NCBI GenBank assembly: GCA_007844125.1
Contig: CM017563.1
Span: 17,093,460 to 17,157,459 of the forward strand
From: Sinonovacula constricta
Lineage: Eukaryota; Mollusca; Bivalvia; Cardiida; Solecurtidae
DNA: 64,000 bases
Reading direction: 5' to 3'
The stretch's first letter is position 1. Every line of letters begins with the position of its first letter. The notes beneath the pieces were generated by a model. That model saw only the letters and a program-made list of their open reading frames with translations. It made no database searches and was not told the DNA's origin. Below, piece after piece: positions 1 to 12,900 of this stretch. The translations under genes were made by a program, and so were the position numbers.

Positions 1-2045
1 TGCTGTAATAAAACTGTTAAAATTACCGATGACGTATCAAATAAATTGTTTAACAACTGAATTAGCAGTTCACACCGTTACAGTCTAGGCGAATTCATGT
101 CTCTGATGCCTTCTGATAACTTTGTACCCAGTATGTCAGAGCCCATGCCAGTTTAAAGGTCTTTCGTTGGGATTGTCATCTGTATTATTTTTTACAGCTA
201 ACATTGCACAGTATGGTGTGATAAAGTATGATTAAAGCGACCCAGTTTATATAAAAATATGTCCTAGGTTAGCAGATAAGCAGTTAAATCTTGCTGGTGT
301 TCAGGTAACAAACTATTTTAATTAATTCAAAATAGTTGGTTGTACCGTCTCATTGTGTGTTCGTCAACCTTGTTATTCAACGGCTAAATTGCTGTCAGAT
401 ACGTATAATATAAAATAGTAATCTATATCAGATGTTTTAGTTAAGCCATGTAAAGTACTCTTAAGAAATATGTAGTTATTGTTAATATCTTTGTTGGTAT
501 TTCAGAGAGAATTTACCACCAATGAAAACCTTGGTATTCTTGGCTATTCTTTTTATTAACGGAACATGCCAGATTCAACTTTAGATTATAACGTTTTACT
601 CACTCCTCACACCGATTATGATTACTGTTCTAAAGTCTTCTTTCGTTCTGACTCCGCTTTATATTGTCGCCGTAAATCGTGCAATGAAAATGAAAATCAT
701 TTAATTGTGTACAAATGGAATAGTTTAAGTTTTTTAAATTGTGGTTTTGTTCCTCATTATTATAACTGTTTATTTCTCACTTATTTATTTAGGCATATTT
801 ATACAATTTACGAGACAACTTCCAAGCAATAATAACGACATTGGAACTCAGCAAAAGAAAGTCAAATATTTACTTCGTGGCTGACAAAAGCGATATACAT
901 GTATGTTAGAATAAACGTAGCAAAATCATTTCTTTGATAATGTACTTTCATAAACTATGACGACCGTCTATGCATTGTATTTAAAACACAGATGACATTC
1001 GCATTCATTTCTTAAGCTTTGTAAGCAGTATTTAGTGTTAGTGTGCATATTATGTAGCAAACTCAAGAAACAAATGTATTTCAATACTCACTTGCACATT
1101 ATTGTCATTGTTATTTACAGTAAGATACAAACAGAGAATACCGTGTTTTATTTATTCAACACAAAACAAGCATTTACATCCAAACAGTATTAACTTTATT
1201 TCGCCAAAAAGAATAATTGTATGTGTAACGTCAACCACCTGAATATGGCTAAAGGTTTGAGTTTTGTAACGGTACACACTTGTAAAATCTCTTGATTCTG
1301 TAAAATTACACAAACCCATAAAACAATGAATAAGACGGAACTTCATCCTGCTGAAATACAGTAATATTGACTCCATACTTTTGTATATATGCTTAATACG
1401 GTTTTATGACTTTTAAAATCGTTTGAGAATCTTTATTTCAATATGCCTTTTATGAAAATATTTACTCTTTCACAGAAAAAGGGAATTCTTCCTACAAATT
1501 CTTAATGTCTCAGACTTATCCCTGTTTGTGTCCCATCTTTGGACGGTGTCATTAATGCACCAATCCATTTTCTATTTTACTAATGTAGTCGAATGCTTCA
1601 TGAATGTGTTATCTTCACTTGTTGACAACAAAATCATGAAACACTTATTTAAACTGATTATGGGTTCACTCTAGAGCAGAAAATTGGCTACTGTATATAT
1701 CACCCCGTTTGCTGTGAGTTTCTTCCGAATTTGTATTGATTGTTTCAAAAATAAAGAAAACAAACAACGTAGATAAATCCTCTTTTTAAACGCAATGAGA
1801 ACTGTGCCAACTTCAGCTCTAAGTCAATAAACACTTAAAAAGACGCCTTGTTCGTATGTAGTCATGTATTTAATGCATTGTTACTCTAACCACGATTGAA
1901 AATGAGCTACAATAGCACTTCTTCTGACATTGTAATAATGGGTAAAATGACCAGTTTCTAAATCACTGATAAATAAAGTACACCATTGCCTCTAATCAGT
2001 ATATTGTATCTGTAACAACAGTCTTTTAACACGTGGAATATATAT
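1..2045. other. AT-rich intergenic sequence
   Basis: No conserved gene, RNA gene or transposon coding region was recognised apart from the weak secreted-peptide candidate near 505-835. Short open frames here look like chance. Confidence 0.5.
505..835 (+). pseudogene. Candidate small secreted-peptide exon with a frame break
   Basis: After a possible acceptor (GGTATTTCAG ending at 504), an ATG at 522 opens MKTLVFLAILFINGTCQIQL and then stops. This is a good signal peptide: a basic n-region, a hydrophobic core and a possible cleavage after GTC or TCQ. An overlapping frame from 566 continues with TPHTDYDYCSKVFF, ALYCRRKSC and NENENHLIVY, so a cysteine-bearing body follows in a different frame. 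This may be a broken small secreted-protein gene, an intron-split one or coincidence. No family was recognised. Confidence 0.25.
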
Positions 2046-2050
2046 ATACA

Positions 2051-2056
2051 GAGAGA

Positions 2057-2104
<48 letters not shown>

Positions 2105-2148
2105 GACAGAGAGAGAGAGAGAGAGAGGCAGACAGAGAGAGAGAAACA

Positions 2149-2180
<32 letters not shown>

Positions 2181-2192
2181 TAGATAGATATA
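2051..2192. repeat. (GA)n / GACAGA microsatellite
   Basis: About 140 bp of GA dinucleotide units with interspersed GACA interruptions, ending in a short GATA run. Confidence 0.95.
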
Positions 2193-5100
2193 TTAGTTGA
2201 TTGGTAATAAAGAATAAATAAAGAATAACATACTATAACTACTGGCTACTGGCTATCCGAATGATCAGTCAATTAAGAACTTGCAATATGCTAAGTTTAT
2301 ACAAGATGAATCAATTATAGGTATGACGAACACCTCACACCAATATCATGAAATGAAATTGCAACGTGGACATGGATCCCTGTCGTATCCGGCATTTGAT
2401 TAAATAATTGTATGGGGACAATAATTTATGGTTATTTTAAGTATACAGCGCGATTTTAATTTGAAGAAGCAAGAAAGGTAAGTCTCGTCTAACTTTTTCT
2501 TTTTTCACCTGGAAACCTTAAAGCCTTTTAAAGTAAATTGACATGTGGAAAAATCATATTTAGGCATAATTTAGCCACGAACAATCTACACATTTCGGCA
2601 CCATCTCGAAAACCAGTATTATGTTTATGTCTAATTATAATATGATATCAGCTGAACACAACGCATACAGTCAAGTTAAAGATAAAGACGATAATATGTA
2701 TAGTCATAATTAGAGCACGCTTTTACTCAATGGTGTTATATATATATGTATATATATGCATGACTCAATGTAAGACTGAACGTCAGATACATGTGCTCCA
2801 AACTACCACCATCTACGGTCCAGATATCAAATGCGAATTTTAATCAAGGCATTCGACTTTTCCATAATGTTAATTTAATTACAATGCATCTACAATGCAA
2901 TATAAAACGCATTTACCATCAGTAAATATTTATGTGGCCCAGCATCAACATGCCCACCTAATTGTAAGGTTTGATCTTTTGATTCTTTTATTTAAACGCT
3001 TCTGAAACTACATTGCTTTCACGTGTGTTTTGGTGTTTAAAAGGTTTATCGAAATATCCATAGTTATGTAAGAAAGGCAAAACACAGAGCAATCTTGTGG
3101 TTTAAAAGACTGGGGTTAGGCAATCGCCTCCGACATTGCAGCGTAATTACGAGTGAAAATACGGTGTGTACATATAGCCCTTTCTGGAAATTTAAGGAAT
3201 CGTTATTTCAATGGATAAATTCTCTTTCAGCTCTTTGTAGATAATAATAAAGCGTGGAGTAAGTCTCACATAATTCCTTCTTCATGCATCTGGATATTTA
3301 AGTTAGTATCATTCGATTTTAAGGTGTTCAACGTTTTAATGATATCAAATAAATTAAAGAAAGAAAAAACAACCTTTTATTGAAATATTGTTACCTGGTG
3401 CATTGTGTTGGACAACAAACGCAATGTGTAAGTCTTTAAACATCTCTTTCTTAAAATATGTTATAATGAAATTTGCAAAAAAAAAAAAAAAAAAAAAAAA
3501 AAAGCTTCTTGCATGCTTGTTTACACACCCATGTTTACGCAATTTATGGGACTGCAGGTACGCTTTAGTAACACCATTCGTCTTTGTTTTACATCGTAGG
3601 TTGACACATTTTAAATCTAATTGTATCATAAAGCATCAATGTTTTCCATTAATATCAGCCTAAAGTAAGTTCGATGCCAGAAATGAAAAGTTCACCGGGT
3701 TCATTTTTAACATACAGTAACCGCATACAGTATGTCTTATTGTCTTTAATATCACATCTGAGAGCCAGTACTAGACGCATTATGCTGATTACGGAAGCTG
3801 TTCTATTAATTGGCTTTCAAATTGGTTCGTCTAGCCAGAAACTCTCATTATACGCATATTCGCGTACATGTTTTCAGTAGCTTTTACATTGTGTAAAACA
3901 CACAAGCACATAAACAAACAAAAGAAATAATAACAAAAAAAAAAAAAATAATAACAACAACAACAACATTGCAAGGGAATATCTCTTATCGGTTTTGATA
4001 ACAAACATATAAGGCACGATCTACTCATTGGTAGTTTTTTTTATAACAGAGGATCCAACCTCGAGAAATGATAAAAGAACAAACCGTATATATTGGATAA
4101 CGTAATTGGTATTAACAAATGAATACGTCGCGCCGTCCAAGAGAGGTAACCGAAATATAAACTTGACAATATGATTCGTGCTCGTGTCTTTTCGAGGAGA
4201 AATTCGCGAATGCCAAAATTCGACGACCGAGTCAAGAAAACGGCAACGTCCATGTTTTCCATGGTACTTGGTAATTACATATCAAGAGTGTTGTGAATTC
4301 GTTGTGTATAGTGGGTAGATTAGATAACATTATAAGATATTATATACAAAATCTTGTTATTATTATTTTTTATTATTATTTTGAAGCAAACGATTACGGA
4401 TTTTTATAAAAGGCATTGTGGAGAACAAGTTAACGCGTTTTATATAACTAAGAGAAATATCTGCATCATTTCAAAACATATTTAACTTAACCCTGTCTCG
4501 ATAGAATAGTTAAAATGGTGTTTGCATTAACATTCGTTTTGTGTAAATTTGTAACAGATATTGGTATACAACCTAGTGCAATAGACTAATGTTTATTGTC
4601 GTATAGTGTTACGAGTATTTAAATAAAGCCTGTTGATTTAAGTCTAAATCTGTATCATTGTCTAAAAATCGTAACGAAAATATCTCACTGTTGTATGCAC
4701 ATTTCTATCAATAACATTTCTTTCGGACCTGCCTTCCTCTTTTTCTTTAATTATATAATATAAATAAACGAATGTATGTACATGTATTATGCGATTCCTT
4801 TCGAAAACTTATAAGCGATGTATTATTAATTTGTAAGTACTGTTTGTTGTACCACGTAATCCTCCAGTACAAAGCTGTATTTGTTTAGTACATCGTACAC
4901 ATATATAACGTTTTTGGACAGTAGTCTAGGTAGCATAGGCAAAAATGAACACTCAATAAATAAGAAAACATGAACACATCGCTTGGTCTTATTCCAGTTG
5001 AAGTCTTTTATCCTCTTGTCACCAACATTTAAATAATGCTACACACTAAATCGCTACAGTTTTTAATAGGAAGAATATGAAATTGAATCTAACATGATCG

Positions 5101-5932
5101 AAAGACAGCCAGTTGACACATGCCTTTGCCCACTATATGTATGTGCGCTTAAATGTCTAAAGAAATTAGCAAAATCATGGACGTTTTCTGTCTTAATGTC
5201 TGATACGCAACGCTGTTATTATCTAAAGAAACGGTACCGTACTGACAAGGATGCCTATTATGGTTACAGTCATTTATTTTTTTTAAATTTGAAGGACAGA
5301 TATAAATTAATGAGGTTATTAAAACAATTGCTCTCAGTGTAATTAATTTATTATTTAGTGAAACAGTTAATTTTGTTTTTTGGTAAAATATTGATATGGT
5401 TGATTTTTTTAAATTAAACATATGATTTATTCCTAAGAAACGATCATTGTAACACCCTATACCTGTTTGGTTTGGTGGAAAATAAAAGAAAGCAGTGATA
5501 CGATTTCCAGACAAATGCATATAACTACAACTTAAAAGCGAATAAAATGTAATAAATATTTGTAAAACCTTATTAAATAATAAAACAACACTCAAAAATA
5601 GTTCTTCCTACGTTTTCAGGCATGAACGCTTTTGTCATTTCTCCAGAATGTACATGTGTACATGTAGTTCTGCTCCTCTACCTATCTCCCATACAATAAT
5701 GTACTTTTCACTATCCAAGTTCCCAATTTGATCTATCGCATCAACACATTGACATTTGCTGTCAGACACAAATGTTAGTTCATCCCGTGAGGATAACAAT
5801 GATTGACATTTGTGTAGTAGATTATAGACAGCATAACAGGTTCTGAATGATCGCTTACTTAATGACCGCTATCATCCACCCAGAGTTAGTCCACACTAAA
5901 TTGAGATCATCGAACAAAAAAGTTCAACGTCG
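2193..5932. other. Intergenic sequence, nothing recognised
   Basis: AT-rich DNA downstream of gene A. It contains a poly(A) run at about 3477-3504 and A/AAC-rich runs near 3937-3968. The longest open frame (minus, 5595-5149, 148 codons) has low-complexity, AT-driven composition and no recognisable domain. Confidence 0.5.
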
Positions 5933-5938
5933 TTTATT
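5933..5938 (-). terminator. Candidate poly(A) signal of gene A
   Basis: The minus strand reads AATAAA about 140 bp after the stop codon of gene A. It is the first canonical hexamer at a plausible 3'UTR distance. No transcript evidence is available, so the cleavage site is not assigned. Confidence 0.5.
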
Positions 5939-6075
5939 GTCATTGCTAGAGACACAGATGAAGTGTTAAGATGTCTAAAACAACTTCATTTTAATATAAG
6001 AACCTTACAAACGTTACACACCATATGTTGTTTCTTCTTTTAGATATAGTCTTCACTGTCTTCAAAATCGGACCT

Positions 6076-6983
6076 TTATCCAAGGAAGTTGATTGAGCCA
6101 TATGTAATTTCTCCAGTGTTCATATACTTACACTGCACCTTTAGCTCTGTTCCTCCAAGAATTAATTGCACTTGCACCCGCTTGTTAGAGTGCAACATTC
6201 CCATAGGGACAACTATCTCGCCAACAAGACTACACCCTTTGTCGGTTACATATTTAGGTACACCACCTTCCATTGCATACAACTTAATGGTCATTCGTGG
6301 CCGCAAGAAACCAATAAATGGTGTCACTTCAATGGGCCTTGAAGGCTCGTCAACCCAAAGGGCCTCGCCAGCCAGTACAAATGGACGGAATATGTCTCGA
6401 CAGTAGAATCCGAGAAAACGTGTGGAATGTTCACCTGCACGAAAGTCCTCAATGGAATCTGTCCCATACGTATACTTCGAGATGCGTCGTGAAATCATCG
6501 AAGGATTATAACCGAAGGCAACAGCGCCCTTTACGATCGTAAGGCCGGCATCTACAGGAATGATGACTGTTCGGCCTGTACACACATTCTTTACTGCCTC
6601 TTGGAGCATGCTTGACTCTGAGAAGCCGCCAACCATGAGGATATGTTTGCAGTTAGAAACTGCTGAATTCTCCAACAATAGTTTAACATGGTTAGTGATA
6701 TCGTGTATTGCTTCTGTGAAAAATGATTTGAACAAGTCAGCCGATATCCACAATTTGTCATTATTAAATGTGGCCAGCTTCTTAAATTTTGACTCTTTAA
6801 GTCGCTCAGCAAAGTCTTTATTGAATGACTCTTGGCAGATCTTATTGAACACCTGTGGGATACGAATGCGCACTGGGTTATTTTGATTTTCTGTCATCTT
6901 TCGTTTCGCTAATTCAAAATCCTCGAGTAGTTCTACTTCATCATCGTATCCTTGTTTTCTAAGCTCTTCTAGGAGACGAGGAT
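6076..6983 (-). CDS. Gene A last exon (C-terminal half of the ATPase domain)
   Basis: A single 908-nt exon encodes residues 303-604. The acceptor ATTTACAG ends at 6984 and the stop TAA is at 6078-6076. It carries the adenosine-binding VGGFSES motif at about 420, then IIPVDAGLTIVKGAVAFGYN (compare human PQDVGLTILKGAVLFGLD) and TYGTDSI. The C-terminal beta-rich segment ends ITYGSINFLG, like human VGIDFLNY. The ATG at 6897 is internal: the open frame runs upstream to the splice acceptor. Confidence 0.95.
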
Positions 6984-9900
6984 CTGTAAATATAAGTAAA
7001 TGACTACATGTTCAAAGAGTGCCTAGAAAATGGTTTGGTTTTTTATACAAAGCAGAATACAGAACAATTAGGCCAAATATAGATAGCAAGCCGGTTAGAT
7101 GGTAACTACATGGCGACACAAATGGTCCCTTTGGTAACCAAAGCAATATACGCATCCACATTTAGTACAACACAAATACTCATTCAAGAGGTGTAAAATC
7201 CAAATGTCAGCTCAAATTCAAATTACAGTGGGAAGTCATCTGTTCAGCCTATTTCTAATTATCCTAAGCTAGTGGAAATATCAGTCCATCTGCTAACATT
7301 CGCACTAACTGCAAGAAAATATGTCATTTGTTTCTAACAGAAAACTTATGATGTGTTTAAACTAGAAAGTCGCTCTTCTTTAAAATCAACGACACAAACT
7401 GGCTTCTTTGTTATTTTTTGTACTTTTAGGCACAGTAAGCAGTATTCTACGTCTACAGGTGTTTAATTCATCAAAGAGGTTAAGAGGCCAAGGCCTAAAT
7501 TTACACGTACATGTATATCCCAGTGTTATTAAAGGTGGCAGTCGACAGTATGGAAATACTTTTATCTCATCCAAACAAATAAATTATCGTATATTAAAAT
7601 ATCTAATGAAATGATGTTATGGCTGTTAAACAATCATGAGAAAATCAAAGCAAAGCAACACACGTGTAATTACAAAAAAATGTTTACTAAACTAAACCAC
7701 CTGACCACTCACTGTTGGGATTCGGTTACATTTGCATTCTGATAATCAGCTTTGACTTTAGCTAAAATCACTGACAGTTACCTTTTAATCATACTGAAAT
7801 ATGATCAAGCAGATTTTAAGAGTAAGAGTGAAATTGGGATTCCCAGAAAAAAAATGCAAAGCAAGTGGTACCTAGTTCTCCTCCACCAAAAAGGGACATT
7901 GTAAAGTCAACGAAATTTGAATTTGGAAATAGTTGGATAATCGGAGTGATTGGTTTCCTAACATACTCGTTATTTATTCTTCATTATTCTTTGGTATTTT
8001 CTCATACATCTTGCAGTAATGATGTATGATGGCTCTAAAATTGTATTTCAGATGAAGAGCTATTATGTTGTTGTTGTTTTCATTTTCGTGCACTGTTTTC
8101 TGAAACTCTATACTTTTGACCATGCATTTGCTTATAATTCTTAAGGTTAAGATAAGAGATATTAGTCATTTGACAATCACGACTGGCTGAAATTACAGGG
8201 TAACTATAATGTCAAACAAAATGCATGCATACCTATTTTAACTTGCATGCATAGTAACCTACAGGAATATGAGAAGATTGGGGGTAAATGTAGCCGAGCG
8301 CTTAGTCGCCATCTTGTATTTCCCGAGCCCCTCACCCGATGTGGTTAGAACTTTCATGTTGGAAAGTCCTCAAGCTGACCACCTCTACCAAGTCATTTTT
8401 CTCTCTTAGCACTAGCTGACCGTCTCCAAAATGAGAGGTAACAACAAAGGTTTTTCCTATTACCATTTTCTCGATCCAATCCTTTTATTATTCTCTCAGT
8501 TTTCTATATCTCATTTTCTATCTAAAATCCAACTATTGTGTATGATAAATTATTGACAAACTATTTTGTGTACTTCCAGACTGCGAGACTGTTGTCATGT
8601 CGTATTTGTTTTGTATCTGTTTCCTTAAAAACATTTAGAGAAAGCTAAGCACATAATAGTCATACTCATGCCGATTTCCAAATTAAATTTATTATGGTTT
8701 AACTGTTGTCCATGTTGTCGAGTTGTGTATATAATCAAATATTGAAGGTCCCTTCGCTTTTGGCCAAGCATATTTTCATATTTTACATATTTCTGTTAAT
8801 TCATTCTTGTCGAGTAAAAAAAACATGGTGATCAATTTATATAACATATGCGTTTTGTTTGTGTTTATTTAACCAATAATAATTATTGATTGTCAAAACT
8901 TAAAAAAAATGGAGACAATGCATAGACAGTACGGGGCCGTTTATTGTTAACATATCCAGTCCATATTTGTTTACAGTCAATGTTTGTATGTTTAAGAATT
9001 GTGTCATCATAGCATCAAAAATGTTGTAACACAGTTACACTTCAAGTTTCATTTTCATTGTTGCTTTACTATTCCTCTCCATGTAAATTGACACGTCGTG
9101 ATCTATCAGTTTAAGTTCTTGCATTCAATTTGGTAAGAATTGTGTAAATTTATAATGGATAATAATAAATTAGCCCAGGTTCAGCTTGAATGGGTATGCT
9201 AGAATGTGTATATTAAAATACAGTGTAAATAAAATACAAACATAACAGTATTTCAACGGGTATAATTATCTGAAGTTACGATATTTAATCGTAATGCATA
9301 AATGTGTAATTTTACATTATATTGTTGAAACAAAGGAAACATAACTTTATTTAAAAATAAACTGGCAATAAACGGAACAGGTTTTATGAATGGCCACTCA
9401 TAATATATGCATTTTATTTAAATACAAACTTTTGAAAATCTATCTTTCATTGGATCGTATATTCAAAGTATAGGTATGTATGATGGTTCTGGACAGCCAG
9501 TACGTTTTAATCGTCTTAGTAGCTTGCTACATAACGTTTCAGCCACTCAACATATGTTGGCTACATTTGCTCAAAATCTCATTTTTTAAATGTTCAGAGG
9601 CAAAATACTAGATACTATACTATACTGTTCTAGACTAGATACTATAGAACCATGAGGAACGTAAATCAGTCAGAATGAGACTCAAATATTGGCATGTCAT
9701 GCAAGTGCGTACAAATTATAAGCATTGTATTAATGGTATATAAACAATTAAAGCAACTTAAATCAGGGCTCAAATAATTAATGTGATAAGTTGTAAATAT
9801 AAAGATCACGATATTTGTCAGTTATTGGTAAAATGTGCTGATGCTTGTATTAAGCAACAAAAATATAAACCATTGGTGAAATCCTCGTATTCAGAATAGC

Positions 9901-12900
9901 TTACATGGTGGGCGCAAGAAGTAAAATTCATGTTACAATTTTGTATTATTGCCAGACTTTATATTGATACAAACAATTCAAAGAATCGCAGTAAATTCAT
10001 TGTAACTATAATGTTGTATAATCAAATGCAAAACATAAATTAGTAATTCAAGGTCAGTTGTAGTTCAAAATAGAAGAAAAAAACGAAGATCGAGTGTTAA
10101 ACAATTTTTGTTTCAAGACTTTATAATTCACATTGAGTTTCACAACTATATAATCTTCGGAACAAACTGGGGCCGCAAAATGATTTAACCGCGCTCCGCT
10201 TAAATAATATTAAAAACAAATCACACATGATAACTGATTGTGAAATAAAATTCATATTCGTAACATGATGTCATCGATGTTTGTCGTCAGCATGTTTGAG
10301 CCAAAAGATCGATGTTGCTTGCAAAGTGACGTAAGGTATTTGGTCTTTCAGCGTCTATAAAACTGGAGGACGAGTTGCTGAAGTTGCCTAGCGATGCGGT
10401 TGAATGTCGCATGGTCAGCATTTGCAACAGTTCTCCCGGCCTCGTGGTGTGTGATGTCATTGTATGACAGCGTCGTTACACTGCGACCGAATAACAGATA
10501 TTAAGGCGTTACGTGCGCAGGATCGCTAAAGACTAAAGACGCAAACATCAGTGGTCGATCCTTGCGTCAGAGATCCACTTGGGTCCTGCCTGCCAAAAAA
10601 CACCTCTCATGCAGTAGTCACGTATCAGCGGGTCTTCAGGTTTGTCATGTGTGGATTTGTCAACGCGTTAATCTCAGAAGCCCTCTTGGAAACGCATGAC
10701 TTTTGTTGTAGCAAGTCCATTAAGACCAATCTGGCTGTCCGAAAGAAACGTTACGTTCGTCGTCTCAACTTATGACTTCAGTTTGTTGGCAATTCAGCCA
10801 ATTACTCTAAACGGGGAAGGATGTGTAGTTTGAGGTAAGCAATTTCACTTTTTAATATATTCAGGCGTGATTCGTTCTTGTTTCAGATAATGCCGCTGCA
10901 CCGTACGCCTTGATACTTGCATCTTTGAAGATGTGCAATTCCTGTAATACGTCTTTTAATACTGTCATCATGGCGTAGAATTTGACATTGAAGCGACGTC
11001 TCACGCACGACAGTGTTCAGATCTGCTGCAATATCAGGCCATATCGAATAGATGTCAGACGGAAGTTGAATGTCAACGTCATATTTCTGTTTCTACATAC
11101 CTTGTAAAAGTAGTTTCGTTTTCAGGGTAACTGGGCTCAGCAATCCGAGAGGGTCGTTTATCTGTGACGAAAAATTGAACACTGTTACCTTCGTTTCAAC
11201 TTCCAAGATTGGTATTTGTCAGCGAAGTTGATTACCTCCGAATTCTAATTCCATATTAACCCGAGCATCTTGATGACGTCATCCCAGTCTTAGAAATTAT
11301 CCTGTTTAGCTGCTGTTCCTCAGACAACTCAGACATGCATTGTCCGATGACCATACTCAAAGTTTCATTCCAGCTGTCTTGCTTCTGTGTCGCATCAACT
11401 CTTTTTTGGAATTAAAGCTCGAAATGTCTTTGTCGACGTACATGTCTCGTTATGTGACGGTTGCAACGTGCAATTCTGTCTCAGATGTTTCAGCAGTGTT
11501 GCATACAGAAACAAATGGAGAACATGTTGCACCAAATAACACTGATTTGAATCTGTATGTCGTAAGTCGATTGTGCGGCGTCGTTCGAGGCACTCCTTTT
11601 AGCATGACAAATCATGTGACTGGCGACATCTGCAGTAGTAAACGATGCGTATAGACGTTGACGAGGTCTCTATCTGCTATGCATTAGCTCTGATGATTCT
11701 TAGAGAAAGGATACTCTTTCGACAAAGCCACTTCTTTCCTGGTTCGCTAAAATGTCACAGTTTGCGTTGAGTATTTCATGCTCGTTGCGGAGTCTCCTAT
11801 TGGTGCCAATTATTCTCTTCTTGTTAATGTTGTAATTAGTTTGTACAGCCAGTTTGTCTTGTTTACATGTTGGTTTAGCTGTATATCATCCATTGTCGTA
11901 TTCGATGTACGTCGCCTAATACTACACGCGTTACTCGACGGACATTCCGTCAGGTTCAACAGGTGTGATGCCATTGAATTCTAATATCAAAAAGCCGTAT
12001 AGTATGACGTCATCTGGTGTGCAGGACGCAATCACTTTTAGGATGTGTTTGTCTGGCAGCGCTTGTGCCCTGACGGCATCGGACCTGACAGTAAGTATAC
12101 AATCTTCGACTTGTCAGCGGTCGGTTCATTCCCGCGAATAATCCGGTCTTCATCGAGATGTGAAATATTGTGTTACTATTTACGGGATGAGGTAGCTTAA
12201 ATCCACGTAGATACGGAAGTGTGACGGTCGATCTAAGAGAAGCGCATTTGATGGGAGGCATGAGATGAGTAGATAAGTTAAAACTATCTTCTTACTTTTC
12301 TCAGACACGATGTACACGGTGTTGCGTTCCATGTGTCGTAGATTTCTGAAGCAGCTACCACCGATAGGAGTATGCATTCATCTTACAATTTGTAGATGCA
12401 GCTACCAGTCGTTGTTCTTGATTACGGCCAACTTTCAGCGCATGTAGGCGGTAATGTTTTCACACCTTTCAAATGAGACAATACAGCTATTTCCGTCTAA
12501 ACGGTAACACGCGTAGGCAAAAGAAGGTAAGCCAATATTATACCCTGTTTAAACACTGGACAAGTGTGTAAAATGCACCATGCTAAGATAAATTTATTTA
12601 AATCCCTATTTTACTAACATTCTTACACCACTCTCCTAAACGTATATTCCGATTTTCTACCGTTATTAACCTTATCTATATCTGCGCATTACTAAGGTGA
12701 AATTTCATAGCCAGGCGACGTATGGCGGGATCTTCATATGACATTTTTGAGACCGATGAAGGTGTTGTACCCTAAAGCTAAATTACACACTGCCCTTCTA
12801 ATTTGAGAAAAATCATGGTGTAATAAAAGTGGCAATCTGTTTGGAGGCTTATAAACGCTCAAGTGATTTCAAAACAGAGATATTAAAATAATATTAAGGG

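Noticed and set aside
5149..5595. 148-codon minus open frame
   Set aside because: No domain, low-complexity AT-driven composition, no splice or promoter context and no mirrored copy; most likely chance.
6089..6886. Several open frames antisense to or overlapping the last exon of gene A
   Set aside because: Shadows of the real minus-strand HSPA12 reading frame.
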